The notes beneath the pieces are model-generated. The model worked only from the letters and a program-made list of their open reading frames with translations. It searched no databases and was not told the origin of the DNA. Of a stretch of DNA of 47,184 nt, positions 16,176 to 24,591 are shown piece after piece. The first letter of the stretch is position 1. Every line of letters begins with the position of its first letter. This stretch comes from CAYSYM01 sp964435115 (GTDB lineage Bacteria > Chloroflexota > UBA6077 > CF-72), in the NCBI GenBank assembly GCA_964435115.1, contig CAYSYM010000027.1:1-47184 (forward strand), read 5' to 3'. The position numbers and the translations under genes were made by a program.

Positions 16176-17078
16176 TCAGCGCCGCGCGGCGGCGCGGGCT
16201 CGGGCGCCGTCGACCTGCGCGCGGGCGCCGCCATTGGCCGCGGGCGGGCCGCCGCCGAAGCGCGCCGTGCCGTCCGCCCCGGCCAGGGCCGGCGGCGGAG
16301 GCGCGCCCAGCCGGGCCGAGACCTGCGCGGCAGCCTCGCGCACCAGGATGCCGAGGCTGGCGATCACGTCGTCGCTCAGCCGATGCCGCGGGCCCGAGAC
16401 GCTGAGCGCGCCGACGATGGTTCCAGTCTGGTCGCGGATGGCGGCGCCCACGCAGCGCAGGCCCTCCTCCACACCTTCCAGATCCACGCCGTAGCCCCAC
16501 TCACGCATCTCGGCCAGGCGCTGCCGCAGCACTTTGCGGTCGGTGATGGTGGCGGGAGTCAAGGCCATCAGTGGCTTCCGCCCCAGCAGTGCGTCCACCC
16601 GCTCAGGCAGCAGGCCGGCCAGGATCGCGAGGCCGAGCGCGCTGGCGTGGAAGCTCTGTCGGTGGCCCACGCGGCCCTGCATCCGCATCAGGTGGCGACC
16701 CTCGACCACCTCGACCGTCACGAGGTCCGTCCCCTGGAGCACGGCGAGGTGGGCCGTCTCGCCCGTCGTGTCGACGAGCGACTGCAGGATGGGGCGGGCG
16801 GCGGCACGCAGGTCGAGTGCTGGCAAGCCAGCGCCGACGAGCTGGTACAGCCGCGCGCCGAGCCGGAACTTGCCCGTCGTCGCGTCGCGTTCGAGGTAGC
16901 CGGCCTGCTCGAGCGTGGCGCACAGGCGGGAGACCGTGCTCTTGTGCAGTCGCACCAGCCGCGCAATCTCGTTCACGCCGAGCTGCTCCCGCGTCGACGA
17001 GAACGCGTCGAGGATCGCGAGTCCCCGACGCAGCGTCAGGACGGCGCCGGTGTCGGCCTGAGTCGTCACGACTGCCAT
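16176..17078 (-). CDS. IclR-family transcriptional regulator
   Basis: 300 residues. The winged helix-turn-helix is at about residues 15-75 (LRRGLAILDAFSSTREQLGV, NEIARLVRLHKSTVSRLCAT), followed by the IclR effector domain with SFHASALGLAILAGLLPE and VDLEGVEEGLRCVGAAIRD, the last containing the conserved Cys region. The C-terminal ~40 residues are Ala/Gly/Arg-rich and probably disordered. IclR proteins bind palindromes near promoters and respond to pathway intermediates. It lies between the ThDP gene and the divergent ABC importer, and an 11-bp motif recurs at their promoters and in its own leader, so it is the likely local regulator. The start chosen is ATG 17078; a GTG at 17084 is nearly equivalent. 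Confidence 0.9.
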   Translation of the reverse strand: MAVVTTQADTGAVLTLRRGLAILDAFSSTREQLGVNEIARLVRLHKSTVSRLCATLEQAGYLERDATTGKFRLGARLYQLVGAGLPALDLRAAARPILQSLVDTTGETAHLAVLQGTDLVTVEVVEGRHLMRMQGRVGHRQSFHASALGLAILAGLLPERVDALLGRKPLMALTPATITDRKVLRQRLAEMREWGYGVDLEGVEEGLRCVGAAIRDQTGTIVGALSVSGPRHRLSDDVIASLGILVREAAAQVSARLGAPPPPALAGADGTARFGGGPPAANGGARAQVDGARARAAARR

Positions 17079-17126
17079 GGCCACTCGGGAGTGCAGGATA
17101 GCACGCGGAGCCGCATCGTGGCTCGT

Positions 17127-17137
17127 GCAACTGTCTC
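17127..17137. promoter_or_regulatory. IclR-motif copy in the iclR leader
   Basis: GCAACTGTCTC, 49 nt before the IclR ATG, keeps the left half of the regulon motif. It suggests autoregulation. No clear -10 was found at the expected distance. Confidence 0.45.
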
Positions 17138-17184
17138 TCCCGCCGGAACTGCCCTCGCCGCCGCGGAGCGCGGCGGCGTGCCCG

Positions 17185-17237
17185 TTGACGCCCCCAGCTA
17201 CGGCTGGTATGATGGCGCCATACGCCGCAACTGTTCT
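17185..17237 (+). promoter_or_regulatory. Promoter and IclR-type operator of the ABC importer operon
   Basis: TTGACG (17185-17190), a 17-bp spacer and TATGAT (17208-17213). Downstream is GCAACTGTTCT (17227-17237), followed by CAACGCAACAG, giving two overlapping half-site repeats. The motif starts 13 nt after the -10, within the transcription-start region. Confidence 0.68.
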
Positions 17238-17355
17238 GTTCAACGCAACAGCAGTAGTGGGACGGCCCTTGGACTCTACTGAACATGGTGCCTGCCACGA
17301 GGCGCCCGGCGGAGATCCAAGCGTTCGGATCGGTGCGAGGGGAGCAGACCAGCGC

Positions 17356-18249
17356 GTGGGGCAGACCAACGTCCTGATCACAGCAGCGCGGCGCCGAGGC
17401 GATAGACGGTGGCCCCGGGCGGGCGCACGGCTGGCGCTAACGGCGCTCCAGTACGCCCTCCTCTACGGCGTCGGACTGATCCTCCTGGTGCCGTTCCTGT
17501 GGATCCTGCTTTCGGCGTTCAAGCCGGAGTCCGAGCTCCTGCGCTATCCGCCGGGCCTCCTGCCGGAACGGCCCACCCTGGAGAACTTCACCCAGTTCTT
17601 CGCCGCGACCCAGTTCCAGCGGGCCATGCTCAACTCGGCGATCGTCGCCACCACGACCACTGCGGTCGCCATGGCGATTGCCACCCCGGCGGCCTACGCG
17701 CTCACCCGCTTCCGCTACCGGGGCTTCGAATGGATCGCGCGCCTGTTCGTCTACACCTACATGATCCCCGGCATCCTGCTGGTGCTGCCGGTCTACCGCA
17801 TCTTCTTCCGGCTCGGCCTGTCGAACACGCTCTATGGGCTGGCGATCATCTACGTAGCGCTGGTGATGCCGCTCACCTTGTGGACGTTACGCTCCTTCTT
17901 CGCCGGAATCCCGGTGGATCTGGAGGAGGCCGCCATGATCGATGGTGCGACACGCTTCGGCGCCTTCCTCCGCGTCGTGCTGCCGCAGGCTGTGCCCGGC
18001 ATGATCGCCACCGGCATCATCGCCCTGAACGTTGGCTGGAGCGAGTACCTCTTCGGCGCGACGCTGCTCTCGCGACCCGACGTGCTCACCATCAGTCCGC
18101 GCCTGGAGAGCTTCATGGGGCGCGGCCTCTACAACTGGGGCTGGTTGATGGCGGGGGCGCTGGCCGTCACGGCCCCGCTGATCGTGGTCGCGGGCGTCGC
18201 GCAGCGCTACCTGGTGGCCGGGTGGGGAGCCGGCGCCCTGAAGGGGTGA
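17356..18249 (+). CDS. Carbohydrate-type ABC transporter permease (MalG-like)
   Basis: 297-residue inner-membrane permease with six likely helices, the first being YALLYGVGLILLVPFLWILL. The EAA loop DLEEAAMIDGATRFGAFLRV docks with the ATPase, and the protein ends in the MalG-like segment LYNWGWLMAGALAVTAPLIV. It pairs with the second permease at 20214-21146 and the binding protein between them. No ATPase of the sugar-importer (MsmK/UgpC) type is encoded in the operon, so a shared one elsewhere is expected. The GTG at 17356 is chosen for GAGGGGAG 11 nt upstream and a normal basic N-terminus; the site is not certain. The operon is driven by the 17185-17213 promoter carrying the IclR motif. Confidence 0.87.
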   Translation: MGQTNVLITAARRRGDRRWPRAGARLALTALQYALLYGVGLILLVPFLWILLSAFKPESELLRYPPGLLPERPTLENFTQFFAATQFQRAMLNSAIVATTTTAVAMAIATPAAYALTRFRYRGFEWIARLFVYTYMIPGILLVLPVYRIFFRLGLSNTLYGLAIIYVALVMPLTLWTLRSFFAGIPVDLEEAAMIDGATRFGAFLRVVLPQAVPGMIATGIIALNVGWSEYLFGATLLSRPDVLTISPRLESFMGRGLYNWGWLMAGALAVTAPLIVVAGVAQRYLVAGWGAGALKG

Positions 18250-18266
18250 GTCCGGAGGCGGCGTCC

Positions 18267-18290
18267 ATGGTCGAGCGAACGCGGGTGTGA
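18267..18290 (+). other. Seven-codon reading frame with a strong ribosome site
   Basis: ATG at 18267 encodes MVERTRV then TGA, with GGAGG 8 nt upstream. It lies in the 149-nt gap between the first permease and the binding-protein gene. It may be a leader peptide or chance. The rest of the gap shows only a weak GAAGG...CCTTC stem near 18320. Confidence 0.3.
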
Positions 18291-18398
18291 GTCTTCGATG
18301 GGCGAGCCGGCGGGTGCGAGAAGGAGCGCCCTTCGGCGGGTAAAGCGACAACCTCAGTCTGGTGCCTGTCCCTGCGGACGGGGAAAGGGGGTCTGGCG

Positions 18399-20051
18399 AT
18401 GGTACGTAGGTCTTGGCCAATGGTCTCGGTGCACCTGAGCCTGCCGGCTGTGCGCGCGTGGTTGCCGCATGGGGGCGGGCCTCGACGCCCGGCGGGCGCG
18501 GGGCAGCAGGCCCGCGGGGCCGGGTTCCGCTGGAAGCAGGCAGCCGGCTTCACCGCCGTGGTGGCCGCGCTCGCGAGCGTCGCGTGCGCCCCGGCCGCGC
18601 CCGCCGCGCCGACGACGGCGCCCGCCGCGCCGACCGCTGTGCCGGCTCCAACCACGGCCCCACCCGCACCGGCAGCCGCACCGGCGACGCCCAAGCCGGT
18701 CGTCAAGGAGCTCCCCAAGGATCTCCGGGCATCGGTCAAACAGAAGAAGATCGTGCCGTTCCTCACGGCCGAGAGCTCGCCCGAGTCGGTCAAGCAGATC
18801 CAGGAGATCATCGCCGCGTTCGAGAAGGAGAACCCGGACATCGGGATCGAGCTGCAGCTCACCTCGAACGACAACCGCGCGGCGCGCATCATCAACGCGG
18901 TTGCCGTGGGCGAGGAGCTGGGGGTCTTCGAGATCGAGCGGCGGCGCGTGCCCGACTTCATTCAGGCCGGCTACCTGCTCCCGCTCGAGAGCATCGCGCA
19001 GGAGATCGGGCTGGAGAAGTTCATCCCCGGCGCGTTGCTCTACTGGCCGTGGGACGGGCGTCTCTACCAGTTCACGTCCGACGTGGCTGCGGCAACCCTG
19101 TACTGGCGGAAGGACCTGTTCCAGGCGGCCGGCCTGGCCGAGCCGGACAGCTACGAGCGCATCCTGGAGGCGTCGCAGCGGCTGAACAACCAGGGCGGCG
19201 TCTCGGGGAACGCCCTGGAGGTGTCCAACAACGGCGCCGTGCAGCGGTTCGTCACCTTCCTCTGGCAGAACGGTGGCGACTTCTACACCCGAGACGGGCA
19301 GCTCGCCTTCGACCGGGCCGGCGCCAGGCAGGCGGTCGAGGACTACGCGGCGCTGACGAAGTACGCGCCCCCCGGCAACAACTCGTGGGGCAACCTCGAC
19401 CCGATCAACGCCTACGTCGCTGGACGCGCGGCCATCGCCCTGTTCCCCGGGCGGCTCGGCTACCAGGTGGCGACCAACGCCCCGGAGATCGCCAAGAACA
19501 CAGGCAACCGGGAGGCACGCGTGGCTCGGGGTGGGCAGGGACCGCGTGTTGTCTACGGGAATGCGACTGTCTATGCCATCGGGACAACAGTGAAGTATCC
19601 GGACGAAGCCAAGAAGTTCCTGAAATTCATGTTCACTGGTGATCGGCTATTGAGGTACTCAATGGGAGTCCCAGGTCACATCGCACCACCCATCAAGGAG
19701 ATCCAGGACCAGGTCCTGCAGCAGGACAATCCGTACATCAAAGAATACCGCGACTGGGTGAAGTTAATCTTCGACGCCACTAGCTACGCGAACAACGAGG
19801 CTCAGAACATGGGCTCCATCAAGGCGGACGGCACGTTTGACAGGTCACTCGTACCGATGCCATGGAGTAGCCGGGTCATGGGGAGTCAACCCGTGGTGGC
19901 AACCATGCTCCAGCGCATTACGCTCGAGAATCAGCCAGTTGAGCAGGCGTACACCCAGGCCGTGAACGACTTCCGCACCGGTATGGAAGGCTGGAAGCAG
20001 GAGAACCCGTGGTGGACGCCGGCCGATCCCAACTGGCGGCCGCCACGCTAG
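18399..20051 (+). CDS. Extracellular solute-binding lipoprotein of the sugar-type importer
   Basis: 550 residues. It has a long basic N-terminal region, a hydrophobic signal core (FTAVVAALASVAC) with a Cys in lipobox-like context, then an Ala/Pro/Thr-rich linker (~residues 67-105) and a type 1 (MalE/UgpB-like) binding fold. Sugar-binding features include IIAAFEKENPDIGIELQ, SDVAAATLYWRKDLF and YVAGRAAIALFPGR. The ligand is unknown; aromatic residues such as WPWDGRLYQF are compatible with a sugar or polyol. The ATG at 18399 has GGGGG 7 nt upstream. The part from about 19550 to 19900 drops to roughly 50 % GC with different codon choice, unlike the rest. A strong hairpin follows the gene. Confidence 0.85.
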   Translation: MVRRSWPMVSVHLSLPAVRAWLPHGGGPRRPAGAGQQARGAGFRWKQAAGFTAVVAALASVACAPAAPAAPTTAPAAPTAVPAPTTAPPAPAAAPATPKPVVKELPKDLRASVKQKKIVPFLTAESSPESVKQIQEIIAAFEKENPDIGIELQLTSNDNRAARIINAVAVGEELGVFEIERRRVPDFIQAGYLLPLESIAQEIGLEKFIPGALLYWPWDGRLYQFTSDVAAATLYWRKDLFQAAGLAEPDSYERILEASQRLNNQGGVSGNALEVSNNGAVQRFVTFLWQNGGDFYTRDGQLAFDRAGARQAVEDYAALTKYAPPGNNSWGNLDPINAYVAGRAAIALFPGRLGYQVATNAPEIAKNTGNREARVARGGQGPRVVYGNATVYAIGTTVKYPDEAKKFLKFMFTGDRLLRYSMGVPGHIAPPIKEIQDQVLQQDNPYIKEYRDWVKLIFDATSYANNEAQNMGSIKADGTFDRSLVPMPWSSRVMGSQPVVATMLQRITLENQPVEQAYTQAVNDFRTGMEGWKQENPWWTPADPNWRPPR

Positions 20052-20141
20052 CGTGCTGAAGGGCGCGGGCTGTCCCCGGGTGGCTGAGCGCCGGGGCAGT
20101 GGTCCAGCCGAGCCGGTCGCACCGGGGCTGCAGCGCTCCTG

Positions 20142-20190
20142 GCGCATCGTGGGCGAGCGGGGGTGGAGTCCCCGCTCGTCCACGATGCGC
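20142..20190 (+). repeat. Intercistronic 21-bp hairpin between binding protein and permease
   Basis: Arms 20142-20162 and 20170-20190 are complementary at 20 of 21 positions, and the exception becomes a G-U pair in RNA. The loop is 7 nt (20163-20169). There is no T-run, so it should stabilise the 3' end of upstream mRNA rather than end transcription fully. The place matches the REP hairpins between malE and malF in enteric bacteria, which raise the amount of binding protein over permease. Confidence 0.8.
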
Positions 20191-20213
20191 CGACATCCAG
20201 ACTGAGGGTCGGA

Positions 20214-21146
20214 GTGCAGGTCGCCAAGTCGAGAACCGTGGCCGTCCCACCCGCACGCGTGAAGCGGGTGCATCCGGATGTCTGGCTCGGGCTGGCGATG
20301 CTCGCGCCCGCGCTGGCCGTGCTGAGCCTGGTGATGCTCTACCCCGCGCTCGTCGCGGTCCAGAGTAGCTTCTACCGCATCGACACCGTCACGCGCGCGG
20401 AGGCCTTCGTGGGACTCCGCAACTACCAGAACCTGCTCGCCGACCCGGTGTTCTGGGATTCTCTCCGGCGGACGCTCGTCTGGGTGGTGGGCGCGATGCT
20501 CACGCAGGCGCTGGCTGGCATGGCCGTGGCGCTGGTGCTGGACCTGGCGCTCCGCGGGCGCAGCTTCATCCGCGGGCTGGTCCTGTTCCCGTACTTCGTC
20601 CCGGCCATCGTGGCCGTGCTGACCTGGCGCTGGATCTTCAGCGACACCGTGGGCGTGGCGAACTACCTCCTGGTGGACGTCTCCGGGCTGCTCGGCGCCC
20701 CGGTCCCCTGGTTCAACCCCGGCGTTGCCATGGTCTCCGTCATCATCATGTCCCTCTGGAAGTACACCCCGTACTGGGCCCTCCTGCTCCTGGCTCGCCT
20801 GCAGGTCATCCCGGTCGACCTGTATGAGGCGGCGCAGGTGGACGGCGCCTCCTGGTGGGACCGCTTCCGCTACATCACGCTGCCGTGGCTCATGCCCGTG
20901 CTGATCGTCATCCTGATCCTGCGCGGGATCTGGGCGTTCAACGAGTTCGACATGGTCTACCTACCGGCGGGGGGCGGACCGCTCTTCGCCACGACCACCA
21001 TCCCCGTCTACATTCGCTACATCGCCTTCGAGGTGCTCAACATCGGCGCCGCGGCCGCCGTCGCCGTGGTCATGCTCGCGATCCTGGTCGTGCTGACGGC
21101 CTTCTACTTCTGGGTCTATCGCCGGGCGGAGCAGCGCCTGTACTGA
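20214..21146 (+). CDS. Carbohydrate-type ABC transporter permease (MalF/UgpA-like)
   Basis: 310-residue inner-membrane protein with six likely helices, starting PDVWLGLAMLAPALAVLSLV. It has the EAA loop YEAAQVDGASWWDRFRYITL and the family segment LRGIWAFNEFDMVYLPAGGG. It is the partner of the MalG-like permease upstream. The GTG at 20214 has GAGGG 5 nt before it and follows the hairpin. A GTG at 20163 inside the hairpin loop would be inaccessible. Gene order is permease-binding protein-permease rather than the usual binding protein first. Confidence 0.87.
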   Translation: MQVAKSRTVAVPPARVKRVHPDVWLGLAMLAPALAVLSLVMLYPALVAVQSSFYRIDTVTRAEAFVGLRNYQNLLADPVFWDSLRRTLVWVVGAMLTQALAGMAVALVLDLALRGRSFIRGLVLFPYFVPAIVAVLTWRWIFSDTVGVANYLLVDVSGLLGAPVPWFNPGVAMVSVIIMSLWKYTPYWALLLLARLQVIPVDLYEAAQVDGASWWDRFRYITLPWLMPVLIVILILRGIWAFNEFDMVYLPAGGGPLFATTTIPVYIRYIAFEVLNIGAAAAVAVVMLAILVVLTAFYFWVYRRAEQRLY

Positions 21147-21174
21147 CCGTGTCGCTGGGCAAGGGTGGCGGAGC

Positions 21175-22122
21175 GTGATCGAGACGCGCGAGCTCACGAA
21201 GCGGTACGGGGCGCGCCTGGCCGTCGACAGCGTGTCACTCCGCGTCGGCGCCGGCCAGGTCTACGGGTTCCTCGGGCCGAACGGCGCCGGCAAGACCACC
21301 ACGATCCTGCTGCTGCTCGGGATCCTGCAGCCGGACGCGGGCGAAGCGCGGATTGCCGGCGAGCGGATCGCCCGCGGCAATCTTGCCGTACGCCGGCTGA
21401 TTGGCGCCGTGTCCGAGAGCCAGCACCTCTACGGGGATCTCTCGGTTCAAGAGTACCTGGAGTTCTTCGGCCGGCTGTACCAGGTCCAGGACTGCCCCCG
21501 CCGGATCCAGGCTGTGCTGGAGGAAGTCGGCTTGCAGGAGCGCCGGGCCGATCGAGCCGTGCACCTGTCACGCGGCCTGCAGCAGAAGCTTGGTCTCGCC
21601 CGAGCCTTGCTGCACGACCCGCCGGTCCTGATCCTGGACGAGCCGGTCTCGGGCCTCGACCCGCACGGGATGCGCGAGGTGCGGGAGATCATCGTGCGCG
21701 AGCGGGATCGCGGCCGCTGCGTCTTCCTCTCCTCCCACGTCCTCTCCGAGGTGGAGCGGACCGCCGACCGCGTGGCGATCCTGCACCGCGGCCGCCTGGT
21801 CGCCGAGGACGCTGCTGCGCGCGTGTGCGACCGGCTCGCCGACGACGTCCAGGTGGAGGTCGACCTGGACCAGCCGGCGGACCACTTCGTGAGCGCCGTT
21901 CGCGGCGTGGGTGGCGTGCGGAGCGCGAGCGCGGCGAACGGCACGCTCCTGGTCAGCCTCTCCCGCGCCCACGCGGTCGAGGCACGCCGGGCCCTCTCGC
22001 TGGCGCTCACCGGCGCCGGCGGCGTGATCGTCGGCATGCGCGAGCGGCGCGCCACACTCGAGGAGGCGTTCGTCACGCTCACCGACGCACGCGTCAGCGA
22101 GCTGGCCGGGAGCGCCACCTGA
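21175..22122 (+). CDS. ABC-2 type exporter ATPase
   Basis: 315 residues. It has Walker A GPNGAGKTT, a signature-like LSRGLQQKLGLARALL (SRG in place of SGG), Walker B VLILDEPVSGLDP and the H-loop FLSSHVLSEVERT. The C-terminal ~90 residues form the accessory domain seen in CcmA/DrrA/NatA-type ATPases. With the next gene it forms an ABC-2 exporter for a lipid, polysaccharide, small molecule or peptide. The GTG at 21175 has AAGGGTGG upstream and lies 28 nt after the sugar permease, so it may be read from the same transcript although it belongs to a different system. Its stop overlaps the next start by one base. Confidence 0.87.
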   Translation: MIETRELTKRYGARLAVDSVSLRVGAGQVYGFLGPNGAGKTTTILLLLGILQPDAGEARIAGERIARGNLAVRRLIGAVSESQHLYGDLSVQEYLEFFGRLYQVQDCPRRIQAVLEEVGLQERRADRAVHLSRGLQQKLGLARALLHDPPVLILDEPVSGLDPHGMREVREIIVRERDRGRCVFLSSHVLSEVERTADRVAILHRGRLVAEDAAARVCDRLADDVQVEVDLDQPADHFVSAVRGVGGVRSASAANGTLLVSLSRAHAVEARRALSLALTGAGGVIVGMRERRATLEEAFVTLTDARVSELAGSAT

Positions 22123-23030
22123 TGGCCACGGTCGCCGCCACGGACTCCACCCTCGGGCGGCGTCGTGAGGGCGTCTCCGGTCACCTGGCTGCGTCTGTGA
22201 AGCCGCGCCTCCACGCGGCTCGCGTCGTCGCGGGGCGTGAGGCCCTGGCGCTGCTGCGGTCCCCGGCTGCCTACGTAGCGCTGAGCGTCGCCCTCCTGGG
22301 CGCCGGTTGGCTGCTCGACGGCAACCTTGAGCGCGCGCGCGCCAGCGGATTCCTGGTGGACGACCGACCCTTCCAGCCCCCGCTGCTCGCCGCGATCCTG
22401 GCCACCTCGGTGTTCCTGGCCATCACCGCGGTGGTGTCCGTGGCGCGCGAGCGCGAGCGCGGCACGCTGGAAGTGCTCTTCTACGGCCCGATCGACGAGC
22501 CGGCGTACGTGCTGGGCAAGTTCCTCGGCCAGGTGGTCGCGTACCTGGCGGCCCTGCCGGTCCTGGCCGCCTCGCTGCTCCTGCTGAGCCTGCTGACCGG
22601 CTTCGCGTTCTCACAGGCGGCGATTCTCGGCCTCGTCGTGTCCGTCGTGCCGGTGGCGGAAACCGTCGCGTTCGGCCTGCTCTTCTCCGCGCTCGCCGGG
22701 CGGCTGCGCACCGCCATCCTGCTCTTCGTCGCCACCATCGCGCTCTTCCTGGGCATTGCCGTCGCGTACAGCGTGGTGGTGCTAGTCCCCGTCGAGAGCC
22801 CATCCAGCCCCATCCTGCCGCTCCGCAACACGCTGGCGGCGCTCAACACGCTCGTGGCCTGGCTCTCACCATTCGCCTCCCTCGAACGCGCCCTCGACGC
22901 GGCCGCGCTCGGGGCCTGGCTCACCATGGCTCAGACCCTCGCGGCAGCGGTGACCTACACGGCCGCGGCGCTCGGCGCAGCGACGCTTGGCCTGCGCCGA
23001 CGGGGCGTTCGCCAGCGTGGGGGAGACTGA
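22122..23030 (+). CDS. ABC-2 type exporter permease
   Basis: 302-residue membrane protein with six likely helices. The first cytoplasmic segment carries VARERERGTLEVLFYGPIDE, the usual ABC-2 'RE..GTLE.L...P' element before the second helix. Its start overlaps the ATPase stop (TGATG), so the two are coupled. The helix near the C-terminus is followed by a basic tail. It resembles NosY/gliding-type ABC-2 permeases. The cargo is unknown, but the next genes encode secreted or anchored proteins, so assembly or export of a surface component is a reasonable inference. Confidence 0.85.
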   Translation: MATVAATDSTLGRRREGVSGHLAASVKPRLHAARVVAGREALALLRSPAAYVALSVALLGAGWLLDGNLERARASGFLVDDRPFQPPLLAAILATSVFLAITAVVSVARERERGTLEVLFYGPIDEPAYVLGKFLGQVVAYLAALPVLAASLLLLSLLTGFAFSQAAILGLVVSVVPVAETVAFGLLFSALAGRLRTAILLFVATIALFLGIAVAYSVVVLVPVESPSSPILPLRNTLAALNTLVAWLSPFASLERALDAAALGAWLTMAQTLAAAVTYTAAALGAATLGLRRRGVRQRGGD

Positions 23031-23039
23031 TCGCCGGCC

Positions 23040-24377
23040 ATGAAGCGGACCCAGCTCCTGCCCTGGCTCATCGCGGCCGCCACGCTCCTGTGGGCGCCCG
23101 TGTCCCGGGCGCAGCCCTCCGGGCCGGCCGAGCAGCTCGTGTTCTGGCCGTACGTCACCAACGGCACGGAGTACCGCCGGGTCGCGTACCCGCCGCAGGT
23201 GGACACCATCTGGGTCCTCGCGGAGACCCCCGTGGTGCTGGAGGCGCGGCGCAGCCTCGTCTCGTACTGGCCCTTGACGGGCGAGTACCTGGCGGACTTC
23301 GCCGCCCTCAACGACCCGGTGCCCGGGTCGCTCGAGATCGTGGCGCCGAGCGGCGAGGTTCGCCGTGTCCCGCCGCGCCCGTTCACGATCTGGTACCCGG
23401 ACGGCGTCGCCGCCGCCCGCTCGGAGATGCTGTTCGACGAAGCTGCGCGCCTCCTCTACGACAGCTACGTCCAGGACGCCCGCCGGGCGGCGGCGGCCAC
23501 CCAGGCCTTCGAGCAGCGGCGGGCCGAATACGAGGCGAGCGTGGACGCCTGGCTGAAGCAGGCTGCGGCGAAGGCCAACCCGCTGCCCCCACCACCGGCG
23601 GAGTTCAGCGAGCTGCCGCCACCGCCGTATTACGGGTATGCGACCGAGATCCAGGAGGCGCCGGTGGTGAGCCTTCCGGCCGGCGAGTATCGGGTCCAGT
23701 GGCGCGGGACGGACGGGGCGGTGCTGTCGGGCAGCGAGCGCCGCCTGGTGAGCTTCGCGGCTCGCCGGGAAGGGATTGGCTACCGCATGCTTCCGGAGGA
23801 CCGCTGGACGCAGCCATCGGCTCTCTACAGCCCGGACCAGGTGCTGTACCTCACCGGCAGCACCCCGCTCTACCTGCAGCCGATCGTTGTGCAGGAGTAT
23901 GCCGCCAGCCTGTACGTGCGCATCCTCCAGCCGCAGACGCTGGCTCCGCCAGACCCGTCGCGCTATATCTGGGTCCCGCGCGGGCCAGCGCCGGGCGCCC
24001 GCCTCTCCGTCTGGCAGGGTGAGCGCCAGGTGGCGACGATCCCTGAAGTTCCCTACCGCGTCGTTCAGAACGAGGGCACGCTCCGCGGCTACGCCATCCG
24101 TCCACTGAACGCGGTGGACCCGGCGCTGCAGCTTGAGCCGGACTTCGTCGCCATGCGGCTGCCCGTTGAGCTGAGCGCCGTGTCCTCCCTCAGCCTGGCC
24201 ACGGCGGACGGAACGGCGGTATCCAGTAGTCGGCGCGAGGTCCGCCAGGTGGGGCTGGCGCCGGGCGCGCTCGTGTACGCGCCAGCCAGCATCCCCCTGC
24301 TCCTGCTCGCCGCAGTCCGCCGGCGATCCACGCGACGGCGCACGAGCCGAACCGTGGGCCCACGCGCCTCCGCCTGA
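23040..24377 (+). CDS. Secreted, C-terminally membrane-anchored protein of unknown function
   Basis: 445 residues, no family recognised. A Sec signal peptide (LLPWLIAAATLLWAPVSRAQ) is followed by an extracellular domain of beta-rich character. An Ala/Glu-rich coiled-coil-like stretch lies at about residues 125-180 (DEAARLLYDSYVQDARRA, AFEQRRAEYEASVDAWL), then a proline cluster (PLPPPP, ELPPPPYY). Near the end a hydrophobic segment SIPLLLLAAV is followed by RRRSTRRRTSR, a stop-transfer/anchor pattern. The start lies 9 nt after the ABC-2 permease, so it is likely part of that operon and a candidate accessory or substrate of the exporter. Confidence 0.7.
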   Translation: MKRTQLLPWLIAAATLLWAPVSRAQPSGPAEQLVFWPYVTNGTEYRRVAYPPQVDTIWVLAETPVVLEARRSLVSYWPLTGEYLADFAALNDPVPGSLEIVAPSGEVRRVPPRPFTIWYPDGVAAARSEMLFDEAARLLYDSYVQDARRAAAATQAFEQRRAEYEASVDAWLKQAAAKANPLPPPPAEFSELPPPPYYGYATEIQEAPVVSLPAGEYRVQWRGTDGAVLSGSERRLVSFAARREGIGYRMLPEDRWTQPSALYSPDQVLYLTGSTPLYLQPIVVQEYAASLYVRILQPQTLAPPDPSRYIWVPRGPAPGARLSVWQGERQVATIPEVPYRVVQNEGTLRGYAIRPLNAVDPALQLEPDFVAMRLPVELSAVSSLSLATADGTAVSSSRREVRQVGLAPGALVYAPASIPLLLLAAVRRRSTRRRTSRTVGPRASA

Positions 24378-24591
24378 ACCCGGGCTGGATCCGCCAGCGC
24401 GCCAGAGGGGACCGCCTTGGAGCAGCGGCGCCACGCGAGGCTCCACGCCAGCTCCTCGGTACTCCCACAGGCGGGCCAAGCACTGCACTTGAGCCACAGG
24501 ACCGAGGAGCCCGCGGCATCGGCGACCGAGCGTTGCCGGCCGAGCTCTACCGTTCCTCCGCCCAGAGACCACCGTCTCTCAACACCGGCGG

